Shown here one piece after another: positions 22,953 through 34,892 of a stretch of 64,000 nucleotides of DNA. The first letter of the stretch is position 1, and each line of letters begins with the position of its first letter. The notes beneath the pieces were generated by a model. The model saw only the letters and a program-made list of their open reading frames with translations. It had not been told where the DNA came from and did not search any database. This stretch comes from Colletotrichum lupini (Eukaryota; Ascomycota; Sordariomycetes; Glomerellales; Glomerellaceae), in assembly GCF_023278565.1 (NCBI RefSeq), contig NC_064677.1, positions 930,001 through 994,000 on the forward strand, in the 5' to 3' direction. The position numbers and the translations under genes were made by a program.

Positions 22953-22994
22953 TACTATAACTACGATAAGCTAGGATATATAACTAAACATTAT
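22953..22994 (+). pseudogene. RIP-mutated gag CCHC zinc knuckle
   Basis: Reads YYNYDKLGYITKHY, which aligns with the retroviral knuckle CxxCxxxGHxxxxC with Cys and His codons converted to Tyr. TGC/TGT to TAC/TAT and CAC to TAC are the C:G to T:A changes expected from RIP. It marks the end of gag in the chromovirus. Confidence 0.7.
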
Positions 22995-25252
22995 TAATAA
23001 CCTAATCGTATTTAATACTAACTTATTTTAAAAAAACGAGCTAATATTATTAATAAAAAAGTCCTTTATAAATAACTTTTATAAACGGCCTATTATAATA
23101 ATAACTATCTTACTTATTAAGATAATAAAAAATAAATAGGATAGTATTTAAAATAATTTAAAAACGACGAACAATTAGGGTATAATACCGCACTACTTTT
23201 TATTAAAACCCTAGTAATAATAATAAAAAAAGTAAAAATATTTACTTACTAACCCTATATTCTTAAAAAATAATAATATTAAATACGTTATTATACTTTT
23301 TTAGATTTATAAAAATATAAAAAAGAAGGCTAAGACGGACCCTATTATAAAAGATATATTTTACTTTTTTAAAAGACGAATTAAGTAAAGACTCTTAGCT
23401 AATATAAAGGAATAACTCTTTAAATTTAAAAAAAAAGGACCTAATATTAAAAAGATTATAAATAGCCTCGTTTATATAGTATAATAAAACTATATAAACT
23501 AGGAATAATTTATTAAGCTTAAAAAAGAACTTAATTTAAATGAAACCCTAACTAAGTTTATTTATATAATATAACGGGTAAATATTAATAAAAGATTTAT
23601 TTATAAAGTTAAAAAATAGCTTAAAGAACTCTTATATAAAAATAAGATTAAAATAATTAAAAAACCGACTCTTAATTTCGGAGTTATAAAAGAAAGAAAA
23701 ATTAATTTTAACTTTAAAAAATAATATTAAAATAGGAACTAGTTCTTTTTATTTTAATAAAGTAGAATTACTTTATAATTCGGACGAACCTCGTAATATT
23801 ACTTAATAATACGCTTAAATAAAGATCGATTATAAAGTACTACTTAGCGTTAATAATACTAGCTCTAAAAAAGATAATAACGAGCTATAGTATAAATATA
23901 TTTATTTATTTAAAAATAACTAAACTACTTAGTTTTATAGAACTAAAGAATATAAAAAGATTATAATAACTCCCTATATAAATAAAAACTACCCTCTACT
24001 TAATCCTAAAAACCTCTTTTATAAAGAATTATTTTAAATAGAATACTTAAATAATAAATATATTTAGTACCTCGTATATAAATATAATAGCCGTTTTTAT
24101 TTATAAAGACGTAATAATAAACTTATTAAGGATATTTATATAGAAAATTAGTTACTTAGTTAAATATTACTAAGCTTTAATAATAATAATAAGGTAATAT
24201 TTAGCTTAAACCCTAGCTTTTTTATAAAATACCTTAATAATAAGTATATAAAATAAGAAGACTATAAATATAATTAATACTAAATTTATTATATTAAAAA
24301 GGCTAAAGTATAGAGGGAATACTAAGAGAGATTTAAATAAAAAAACCGTTTAAAAAAATAAATAATAAAAAACTAAAAGAGCTAATTATAAAAGAATAAT
24401 AAAAAGTAAAAATAAAAGAAAAGTTTTTATATATAATTAAATAATATAATAACGTATACTTACGAATTAACCTTAATATTTATAGACGAGGACTAAATAC
24501 TATTATTAATAACGGTATATAAAAAACTTATATTTTATTAAAAATAATAAATAAATTTAACTTATTATAGGTATAAAAAATAATTTATATTAATTATAGA
24601 TAATAAAAAGAAAACGAGTTAATTATAATTATAAATATATTAATTAAAAAACCGTATACTTCTCGATATATATTAATAAATAGCTAAAATAACTATAGTA
24701 TAATATTATAAAAATTAGAAATATTAACGTTATTTTAAAAATCTCGTAGTTATAAAAATATAACTTATAAATAAATTAAACTATTAACTAGGTTCTCTAA
24801 GAAAATCTAGTTACTAAACGACTTAAAAGAAAAAAAGGGTTTAAACGGATTTTTAATAACTCCTAAAAAATAAGAATAAATATAATATATAGCTTTTATT
24901 AAAATAATAAAAAGCTCTAAGAAGTTCGTATATAGTATTAATAATTAAGGATTATAATAACTCTAAATTATATTTAAAAAATAGTAAATATATATAAAAC
25001 TATTTATAAAACCTAAAGAAATAGGATTATTAAAATATAATAACTAAAATATAAAAATCGAACTTAAAAAAGGAGCATAACTTAGGTTCTATTTAATATA
25101 CTTAATAAATTAAAAGAAATAGGAATATCTTAACGAATATATTAATAAAAAGCTTAAGAAGGGATATATTTAATTATTAAATTCTCTTATAAAATTCCCC
25201 TTATTCTTTATATTAAAAAAGGGCGGGAAATTAAGACTTATTATTAATTATA

Positions 25253-27680
25253 AAAAACTTAACGAAATTATAAAGAAGAATTATTACCCTTTACTACTTA
25301 TTACTAAGCTTAGAGATTTATTTTATAGAGCGAATTAGTTTATTATTATAGATCTTAAAGAAGTATTTAACTAGATTTAAATTAAAAAAGGAGATAAATA
25401 AAAAACGGTATTCCGAACTTATAAAGGACTTTTTAAATACCTCGTTATACCCTTTAAACTTATTAATACTCCGGTAACTTTTTAAATAATAATTAACTAC
25501 GTACTCCGGGAGTTTATTAATATTTTTATTATTATTTATATTAATAATATTCTTATTTTCTCCCCTAACCTCGAAATATATAAAAAATATATTTATATAA
25601 TATTTTAAAAGCTTTAAAACGCTAAACTATATACCGAACCCTCTAAATACGAATTTAATATATAAAAAGTAAACTTTTTTAAATATATTATTATATTAAA
25701 CTAAATTTATATATAAATATCAAAAATAGAAGTAGTTAGGGACTAGCTTATATTATAAAACGTTAAGGACGTATAAGGATTTTTAAAATTTATTAATTTT
25801 TATTAACGATTCTTTAAGGACTATATTAATATAATTAAACTTTTTAATAACTTAATATAAAAAATACCCTATTTATTTAGGATCCTAAGTATAAAGAAAT
25901 ATTTATTGAAATTAAAAATATAGTCGTTTTTAAATTAGTTATTATAATCCCGGATCCCTAAAAACTTTTTAAAATCGAGACTAACGCTTTAAATTTCATT
26001 ATAAAAATAGTCCTAGGATAATAAAACGAATAAAAAAGCTTTATTTATATTACTTCTATTTTAAAATATTTTATAAAATAGAATTAAATTAGTAAATTTA
26101 TAATAAGGAACTAATAATAATTATTAAAGTATTTTAAAAATAGAAATTATAATTATTTAGAACTAAGTATAAAATTATAATTTATATAAATTATAAGACC
26201 TTTATAAACTTTATAATAAATAAAAACCTAAATAAATAATAAGTTAAATAGAGCGAATTCTTATTTAAATATAACTTCTAAATTATTTATTAAAAAGGAT
26301 CAAAAAATAGTAAAATAAACGCTCTTAATAAAAGACTTAATTATAAAGTTATAGTCCTTAAAAAAATATAAGTTATTTTTAAATAAGAAAAGGACGGTAG
26401 CTTTATATTAATTATAAAGCTTTTTATAATAATTAAAAAGATTAATACTAGCCCGATTAAAAATATAACCCCTAAGCTTATTATAAAAATTTATAGCGCA
26501 CTAATATACGGTTATTAAAGAGTTATTAAAATATAAAAACGGATTTATTAATATTATAATAAATTTACTATACGTACTAAAATTATAAAAGTAATTAAGG
26601 ACTACGTAACTTATAAAAAAAATAAAAATAGCTTATATAAGCCTTATAATAAGCTATAACTATTATAACTATTAATAAAAATATAATATTTAATTATATA
26701 GGACTTTATTATTAAATTACTAAAGTCTAGAGAACTATTTATTAAAATATAATATAATAATATTTTAGTTATAGTTAACTAACTTACTAAGTTCGTATAT
26801 TTTATTTTTTATAAAGAATTAAGTATTATAAAAGACTTAGTATACGTATTTACTAAGGTTATATTTTCGAACTATGGTTTATTAAAGAAAATTATTTTTA
26901 ATAAAAATAAGCTATTTATTTTAAAGTTTTAGAAATCTCTAATTTCGTAACTTAGTATAGACTATAAACTATTAATATTATTTTATCTATAAATTAATAA
27001 ATAAATAGAAAGGATTAACTAGATCCTTAAAATATACTTTCGTTATTATATAAACTACGACTAGGATAATTAAGTAGCGCTTTTATTAATAGCCTAGTTT
27101 ATATATAATAATATAGTTAGTAAAAGTATAAGAGAATCTCCGTTTTATTTTAATTACGGATTTTAATTAATAACGTATAAAGAAATATAATAAGGACTAT
27201 AAGCTATAAAAGCCGTAATAAATATAAAAAAACTTAAGGAAATCTATAAATAAGCCTTACTAAACCTCGAATTCGTATAATAGTATATAAAAAAGAACGT
27301 AAATAAATTAAGGATTAGAGGACTATTTTTAGAAAAGGGGGATAGTACTTATTTTTTTTATTATAATATTAAAACTAAATAACTAAGTAATAAATTAGAT
27401 TATAAAAAGCTTAGACTTTTTAAAACTATTAAAAAAGTCTTATTAATTAATTACGAATTAAGATTATTAAATATAATATAATACTATCCCGTTTTTTATA
27501 TTTTATTACTTAAGCTTATATTAAAAGGTTTATATATAAAAAATTATATTATTATTAAACTAAACTAATTAAAATATAAAATCGAACAAATTATTAGTTA
27601 TAAAATAAAGGATAATAAAAAAAATACCTTATTAAATAGAAAAACTACGAATATAAAGAAAATATATAAAAACTTATTAC
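25253..27680 (+). pseudogene. Chromovirus pol relic: RT, RNase H, integrase, chromodomain
   Basis: Reverse transcriptase from about 25,253: YYPLLLITKLRDL, then IIIDLKEVFN, FRTYKGLFKYLVIPFKL and the catalytic box YINNILIFS at 25537-25563, where YIDD has become YINN. RNase H follows with FKIETNALNF (from FxLETDASDF type) near 25,970. Integrase reads YNKFTIRTKIIKVIKDYV with the zinc-site pattern lost to Tyr, then NNILVIVNXLTKFVYF near 26.76 kb. The chromodomain remnant YKIEQIISYKIKDNKKN starts near 27,575. Stops interrupt all of it, so this is a fossil. Confidence 0.85.
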
Positions 27681-28417
27681 GAACCTTTAGAACTTTTAAT
27701 AACTTTTTAAAGAATATTAAAATTAAAATTAAATCTAGAACTCTTAGTTATTATAGTAATTTAATTAATAATCCTAAAAGTACTATTAGTTTATACCTTA
27801 CGGGCTATTAAAGAAGTATTTTTAAAATCCTTAAGAAACTTCTTTAATATAATTTAACTCTTTTTAAATACTATTCGTTTTTAAAAACGAAGACGCTCTA
27901 ATTTAAATAATAACTTATTTAACTTAACCTAAGTTTATTAATAAACCTTAGCTTTTTTTTATAACTCCGTAGCCCTTTTTTAAAACTATAACTCTTTTAT
28001 TTCTTTTTTATAATTAAAACGATTAGACTCCGTTATTGACTAATTAATTATACTTAGTTAAGCTAAGACTTAATAAATAAAAACGTAATACTTATAAATA
28101 TAAATAGTATTAATAAACATATTATATAAAATATTTAAATAGTAGTATATTTTATAAACTTTAAAATTAAAAAGAACTAAATAACAGACCCCTCGCGAGT
28201 AATAATTTAAAAAAAATATTATTTTTATATTTTTATTAAGAAAGCGAATAATACGTAATAATTTATAATAAGACGTAGCTATTAAAGATTTCGATTTTTT
28301 AATTTAACTTAATATCGTATTAGTATATTTTAAAAAAATACTTAATAATTCCCTAATTTAGGAATAGACGACTTATTTATAAGCCTAGAGGACTAGACTT
28401 TTAAAAGAAGAAGCTAA

Positions 28418-28969
28418 TATTACGACTTAATATATATAATAAGGCTAGGGCCTTACTCTATAAGATTTATAATAGCTACTATATTATATATATAAAAGTA
28501 CGGACTTAAAATAACTCCTCTCGGGATAGAAAAACTATAAATAAATTACGTAATTACGATTATATAATAAAATAAGGAACGGATACTTATAAATAAGTAG
28601 GACGGACGATTATAAATAAGTAGGACGGACGACCGTTTAGTAAATAGTTAAATAATAATAAATAAGAATATTATAAAAAATATATTTAAGAATAAGACTT
28701 ATATATAGTATAAACTTAAGCTAGGCTTAAAAATAGACTTTTGATAGCTTTTTTAGTAATTAACTTAGTTTTAAATCTTATAATTACTTTTAGCTATTTT
28801 TATTAAAAACCCTTTTTAATAAAACTATAATTAATTACTAAAGCCTTACCTACTTTATGACTTATAAATATAGCTTTAGGGAAGCTATTTACGACTATAA
28901 TACTATTTACTTAGTATTTATAGCCTTAACTTTTACTAATATACTTACTACGACTAGCTAGCCGTAATA
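28418..28969 (+). repeat. Chromovirus 3' LTR
   Basis: 552 bp, same length as the 5' copy; begins TATTACGACTTAAT and ends GCCGTAATA, followed by the target duplication ATTTA. Confidence 0.88.
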
Positions 28970-29259
28970 ATTTAATTATAAATACTTTAGGTATATTAAA
29001 AGCGCCCTTAATAACTGTTTAGATAATACGTACTTCTTAAGTTCGTATATTAAAAATAAATATTAATATTACTAAACTTATAAAAAGTCGGGTTATACCC
29101 TTATTCTTAAGGAGTATATACGATACTTAGGTATAAAGTTCTTATATATTAAATAGGAGTTAATAAAAAAAACTACAATAGCCGTAATTATTAATATAAA
29201 ACTACTTATATTTTATAAAATAAGTTCTAAATTATCCTCGTTCTATTTATTATTTATAA

Positions 29260-29268
29260 TTTAATATA
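29260..29268. repeat. 9 bp target duplication, left copy
   Basis: TTTAATATA, repeated at 32684-32692 on the other side of the TIR element. Confidence 0.7.
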
Positions 29269-32200
29269 GGAATTAATATACGGGCGTCGCTTTTATACGG
29301 GCGTCGCTATTTTACTTCTTAATTAGTCTAAAAAAAAATTATTAGTATAATTAAATTTTACTAAATACTTATAAAGTATCCTAAGCCTTTATTTTTTTAC
29401 TCCTTTTATACTTAGGCTATATTATTAAGCCTCGAAGTTTAATTTATAATATTTATTTATAATAGCTTTTATAATTAGAGTTAAAAACGTTCCTTAAGAC
29501 TAATTTTAAAATAATACCCCTATTAAGAAACTTCTCCCTTTATAAAAACGATTATTAATTAATTATAGCCTCTTACTATTATTTAGCTAACTATTATTAT
29601 TTCTCTTTTTAAAAAGTAGCTACCCTAACGTTAGCTAATTTTATAAAGTTAATAATCTTAAAAAGTAGCGCAACTTTATTACTAAGTTCTTAGCTAGTAT
29701 ATTATAAAATACGCAACCTCTTATAAATAATTATTTTAATATAGAGCTTATATTATATTTTATTAACTATTTCCCTAAGGGAATAACGAAAACCTAGCGG
29801 ACTACCTTTTTATAACTTTTTTTAAAATATAACTCTTTTTTCCTTAATAAATAGTCCTAGTAACCTTTTTATTTTATAATAAAGTAGTTTAATAGTACTT
29901 TTTAGCTTATTAAATAAGTTATTAAGACTGATTAATAGCTAATAATAGTATTACTCTAATAATAAAAATATATTTATTAATAATAATAAATATAGGGTCC
30001 CTAAGTTAACATATTATTTTATTTATCCTTATAGCTATTTTTAATTTAAAATAAAACGTTTTTTAAAACTATAACTTCTTATTATACTCTAAATAACCGA
30101 TCCTCTTCTCTTTTTATAACTTAAATCCTAAACTTACTAATTCCTAGCGATTTAGAGTAAACTTACGATACCCTTTTTAATTAAGTTAATAATTTTATAA
30201 GAGTTAATAAATTTAGTATTATAAAGTAGAATAAGTATAAAACTTAAGGCTAAATTATTTAATATACTTTTTGATATAATTAGTTTAGTAAGCCTAGGCC
30301 TATAAAAAGCGCTAATATTTAATAATATAAATTAAAAAATATAGTTATAAATAGTAAGTTATTACCGAGGTTTAAAAAGAGGATAAGTAGCTATTATATT
30401 ATTATTTAGACCCCTAGTATAAATAGTATAATTATAGCCCTAGCCTTAAAGCTTTTACGTACTTTTTATATTATAAACTTATTAAAGTAGTTAAAAATAT
30501 TATCAAAACTATAAGTTAATAAGTTAGGATTCGGGCTCGGGATATGCGTATTATTATTTAAGAATAGTTCTTAGAGTCCTTATTAACTTAGTAAAATATT
30601 TATAATACTAGGGCTCGTATAAATTAAGAAAAACTAATTAAATACTCGCTAATTATAGCGTTAATTAAACTATTTAATAAGTAAGATATCCTATATATAG
30701 TAAAATAGGTAAACGACGAGCTAAACTACTTTATTAGCTTTATTTAGACCTTTTTTTATTATTTTAAATATAAAAGCGATTCCCTAAGGTAATTAGCTTT
30801 AATAATACTTATAATACTAATCGTTTTAAGCTCTTTTTTTTTTTTAAGTTATTAAGTAAACTTACTTTAAATCTATTTATAACGCCGCGTTTAGCTTTAT
30901 TAATAACGAAAAACTAAAAAGTTTCCGGTTTTTTTTCATAAGTATTTACTAACTTATAAACTAATACTTAGTCCGTTACCCTATTATTATTATTATAAAT
31001 TATAATAAGTAAATAAAGGCTATACTAAACGAGTAGTTCCCGGACGTTTAGTAATAACTTTATATTTACTATATTAACTCTAATATTATACTTAGGGCTA
31101 AGTAAAAGTAAGTTAAGGACCGTAATTATAATAATAATAATAATAGGTCTAATAATAAGGAATATTAGTTACTAATATAAATAATAATTATACTAAATAA
31201 TAAGGATAAGGCTTATATTAATATACTTATTAATAAGCCCCCCCTTTATATATATTATAAGGTCCTTATAATATAAAAGCTTATTATTTTCGTTAAGATT
31301 AAGTATATTTTTAAAAAAACTTAAACTAAGCTTTATAAAGAGTTTAATAATTAACGCTTAATCCTCTAGTACTTTTACGTAATATGCTTATTTTTAAGAG
31401 TATAATAGGCCCGTTATTTTATTTAAAAATACTAAAACTTTAGTACTCGTATTACTTCTAATACTAAGTTAAGTAATAATAATATTAAGGGTTATTTTTT
31501 AAATAGTCTTAGTTATTTATATCGGCTTATTAACGTTATATAGGATATAATTAATAATTAAGAGCTATATTTTTACTAAGCTTATATAGAGAATAAAGTA
31601 CTTATAAGCCGGGAGTATATAAATACTCGTTTTAAGCACCTAAGTAAACTTTAAATAATACTTTTTTTAAAATATTTTATTTTAATTAGGATATAAGGCC
31701 GGCTTATAAAAAAAGTAATACTATTTAATAAGAGGCTATTCTTAAACCTCTTTAGATCTTATAGTTTAAATTATATTATTTTAATTGAACTAAGTATTCT
31801 ATATTATTATAAGATTTATTTTAAAATATTAAATTTAGCTATTTTTAGTAAATAAGAGGTATATTTTTAGTAGCGTTTTTAAAAAACGTTTTTTTTTTAA
31901 ATTTATATTACTAAATCCTAAACCCTAAAATTGCTATATCCCTTTATAGTAAGTTAAAAAATATAATATAGCCTATTCTATTATAACTAACCTTACTTAA
32001 AAAAGGCCGGTTAATTAGTTAAGCCCGTATTATTTATAATAACTAAAGTATAAGTAATAAAAAGCGAGGCTACTTACTTAAAAATAAAAATAAATTAATA
32101 CTAACTAGGTTTATAAAAGAGATAAGTTAGCTAAGTTAAAGCTAAATATTAAGTTTATTTTAGTAATAAATAAAGAGTTAGTTTAGTATTCTTAGTAGGG

Positions 32201-32683
32201 GGAGGATAATAGGGAATTATATAAATAAATAGCTAATATAACTTAATATTTAAAAGAAACGGAGCTAATAAAAAATAGTTTATAATAATAATAAATTATT
32301 ATAATTATGTTAAAAGAGGTAGTTAAGTAGACGTTATTATAATTTACTTTTTATATATTTTAAATATATAATAAGAAGAAGCCTTATTTATTTAAAATTT
32401 ATAAAAGCTTATATTATTAATTAATTTAAGATTTATAAATCTTAAATAAGTAATATAGTAGTTCTAAATAAGTACGTAGATTATAATAGTATTCTTATTT
32501 TTAAAAATCTTAAATTAGAGCTTAGGTTAAAGAGGATAATAAGAATAGTTATATTAATATAGTTACCCTTACTATTTTTATAAGGAGGTACTATTTTTTT
32601 AAATTAATTAAAAAGTAGAATAGCGACGCTCGTATAAGAGCGACGCCCATATATTAATTTATAACGCCCGTATATTGATTCCC
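29269..32683. mobile_element. TIR DNA transposon relic, probably Mutator-like (Hop-type)
   Basis: 3,415 bp bounded by long imperfect terminal inverted repeats. The left end reads GGAATTAATATACGGGCG with tandem CGGGCGTCGC units (29281-29290 and 29298-29307); the right end, on the minus strand, reads GGGAATCAATATACGGGCG with three related units. Both ends are followed by an inverted CTATTxTACTTxTTAATTA block, so the TIRs are about 60-90 bp. A 9 bp direct repeat TTTAATATA flanks the element. Size, long TIRs and 9 bp duplication fit Mutator-like elements such as Fusarium Hop; if the first G of the right TIR is aligned to the preceding A on the left, the duplication would be 8 bp and hAT is possible. 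The interior is RIP-degraded and I could not read a transposase. Confidence 0.75.
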
Positions 32684-32692
32684 TTTAATATA
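32684..32692. repeat. 9 bp target duplication, right copy
   Basis: TTTAATATA directly after the right TIR. Confidence 0.7.
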
Positions 32693-33775
32693 TAGATTTT
32701 AACTTATATAATAAGAGTGTTATATAAAGCTTTTAAATATAACGGTTTTTTAAATAAAAATAAAAATAAAGGGGTTTATATAAGCGAGGCCCTAATAAAA
32801 AAGGCGTTATAAGCGCTTTTTTTATATTAAAAACGTTATTAAAAAAACTTATTAAAAACGTAATAATATTAGTTACTTTACTTATTAAAATAAATAGTAT
32901 TTAAATTAGAATTAATACTCTTATTAATTTATATATTTTTTTAAGTATATAGCCCGTATTAAAGTCCTTTTTAAATAAATATGCGCTTACCTTCTTAAAT
33001 AAATAGCCTCTTTTTAAATAATTTAATAAAGTTATTAAAGCGATTTTATGCTCCTTAGCTATAAGCTACGCTTTTTAATTAAAAACCGGGCCCCCCGGGC
33101 CGTTTTATGATTTTTTAAACATCCTCTTATTTAATATAATTATTTTTTATATATTTTTTATATTTAAAAGTAATATAAAGTACTCGAACTTTACTTTAAA
33201 AAAGGTCTTTATAAAACCGTTAGTTAATATTTTATTTATTAATATATAAACTATTTAAAATAAGCTTTTTAAATACTCTTATTATAATTATATATTTTAA
33301 ATATTAATATAATATAAGTAAGTTAAAATACGTTCCCTTTTTTTTATTATAAATTTAATTATTTAATAATTATTATAATATATTTTTTATATATTACTAA
33401 GCTTAAGTAAGATATTTTTAAAAAAGTATTTAAAAGTAAGTATTTTTTTACTTATATATTCTAAGCTTAATACTTTAGTTTTTATAATTAACGTAGTTAT
33501 TATATTTTAATAAGTTACTTTTTATTAAATAAGGCTATTAAAAAAAGAGATTATAAAACTTTATAAAAATCTTTAAGTTTTTTATTATTTATAAATAAAG
33601 CGTTATTTATAATTAATAATACTTAGCTACCCCCTAAGATTTTAAAATATATTACTAAGTATTATATATAAAAAAAGTATTATATAACTTAATTTATAAT
33701 AAAATAATATTAATAAAACGGGCTTATTAAAAACTAAAAAAGTAGAGCGTATATAAAAATAATATTAAGCTAAAT
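32693..33775 (-). pseudogene. Relic of the Copia pol C-terminus (RNase H end)
   Basis: On the minus strand near 33.2-33.3 kb a RIP-degraded frame reads NSLYINKXNINXRFYKDLF, which resembles the HxxYVxxxxQxADxxTKxL end of Copia RNase H. The match is weak alone but falls where the outer element's pol should end, downstream on the minus strand of the better remnant at 36.7 kb. Confidence 0.4.
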
Positions 33776-33792
33776 TATAATTACTATATATA
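33776..33792. repeat. 17 bp direct repeat left of repeat copy A
   Basis: TATAATTACTATATATA, found again unchanged at 34876-34892. Confidence 0.7.
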
Positions 33793-34875
33793 GTAGTTTT
33801 TTTCTAGTTTTATAAGTATAAAAGATCGACCTTAACGGGATTATACTTTTAAAAGAAATTATATCATACGGTATACTTTTTAACTATATAATATACGTAA
33901 TATACCCTAAGTACGTACTTAATATAATATAGTAATTTTAATATAAAAACCGCTATATAATTCGGGATAAGTAAGCTACCCTGCGGTAGCGCTAGCTAAA
34001 AAAGTTAATAATAGAGGTCGGTTATAATAGTTAGTTATAATAGTTAGCTATAATAATTAAAAGCGGCCCTTAACTATAAAGGTTCTAAACTTTAATAATA
34101 ACGTAGAGGTTTCTAAAAAAAAGGGCTAAATAAGCTAATATTTACTACTTTTTAAAACTCGTAAAAATTCTTTTTATCCTTATTACTTTTAATATTACCT
34201 AAAGCTACTCTCTATTTAAACTAAATAAATTTACTAAATAAATCTACTAAATAAACTTATTAATATATAAACTACTACTCTCTTAGTATATAGTTAGTAA
34301 TTAGTAAGTTAGAATTCTAAAAATACCCGTTAATAAGTCTACCCCTCTCGGACTAAGCGCCCTTTTTAGCTAGCTCGACGCTATAGTTATTATAATTAAT
34401 ATAAGTATACCTAAGGATTAGTAAAGTACTTTTTAATAATACGGAATTTAGCTAAATAATAATATAAATATTATAAATAGCTAGGTTAATACGGACGTTA
34501 AGATTTAATATATTAACGCTAGCTTAAAAATTATAATTTTATAAAACTAAAAATCCCTTTAATATAGGCTATATTATAAATATAAAGGAATATATAAGGG
34601 GCCCCCTAACCCTTAATAAAAAGGAGTATATAATATAGGATCTAACTACTTATATAGGCTAGTATTAAGAAGTCTTATATATATTAGAATAGGTATAGTT
34701 TATTTTTTAAATAGCTAGAAGCGGGGGAAGGTTAGGAACTACTTTTAATAAAAGGAAGATAACGGTTAAGTCGGTTAACTATTTTAATTAATAATTAGGT
34801 ATAGAACGTAATATACTTAGTTTTTTTTAATACGTAATATATAGTACGGCCCTAGCGGATTGCTCCGTCGGGGGG
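33793..34875. repeat. Unidentified ~1.05 kb dispersed repeat, copy A
   Basis: 1,083 bp, similar along its length to 37485-38531 in the same orientation: both start GTxGTTTTTTTC, share AAGATCGACCTTAACGGG, AATTCGGGATAAGTAAGCT, CCTAATCC-type and CGGATTGCTCCGT blocks and end in a run of five to six G. No terminal inverted repeat, no LTR-like TG...CA ends and no open frame. It is flanked by an exact 17 bp direct repeat, which argues for an independent insertion and not for an LTR of a larger element. Confidence 0.75.
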
Positions 34876-34892
34876 TATAATTACTATATATA

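Larger units (their letters stand above)
21277..28969 (+). mobile_element. Ty3/Gypsy chromovirus (MAGGY/Tf1-like), full length, inactivated by RIP
   Basis: Complete structure: 552 bp LTRs at 21277-21828 and 28418-28969 and a perfect 5 bp target duplication ATTTA (21272-21276 and 28970-28974); 7,693 bp. Plus-strand protein remnants lie in Gypsy order: a gag zinc knuckle near 22.95 kb, reverse transcriptase at 25.25-25.69 kb, RNase H near 25.97 kb, integrase at 26.5-27.2 kb and a chromodomain near 27.57-27.68 kb. Integrase upstream of a chromodomain defines a chromovirus. All frames carry many stops, largely Trp and Gln codons turned into TAG/TAA, and the two LTR copies differ mainly by transitions. 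It cannot encode protein now. It sits inside the outer LTR element, so it inserted later. Confidence 0.88.

Noticed and set aside
33780..33793. TTAC(N7)A-like target suggesting a Starship-type element
   Set aside because: In DNA this AT-rich the motif is expected by chance, copy B lacks it, and there is no tyrosine recombinase (captain) gene anywhere in the window.
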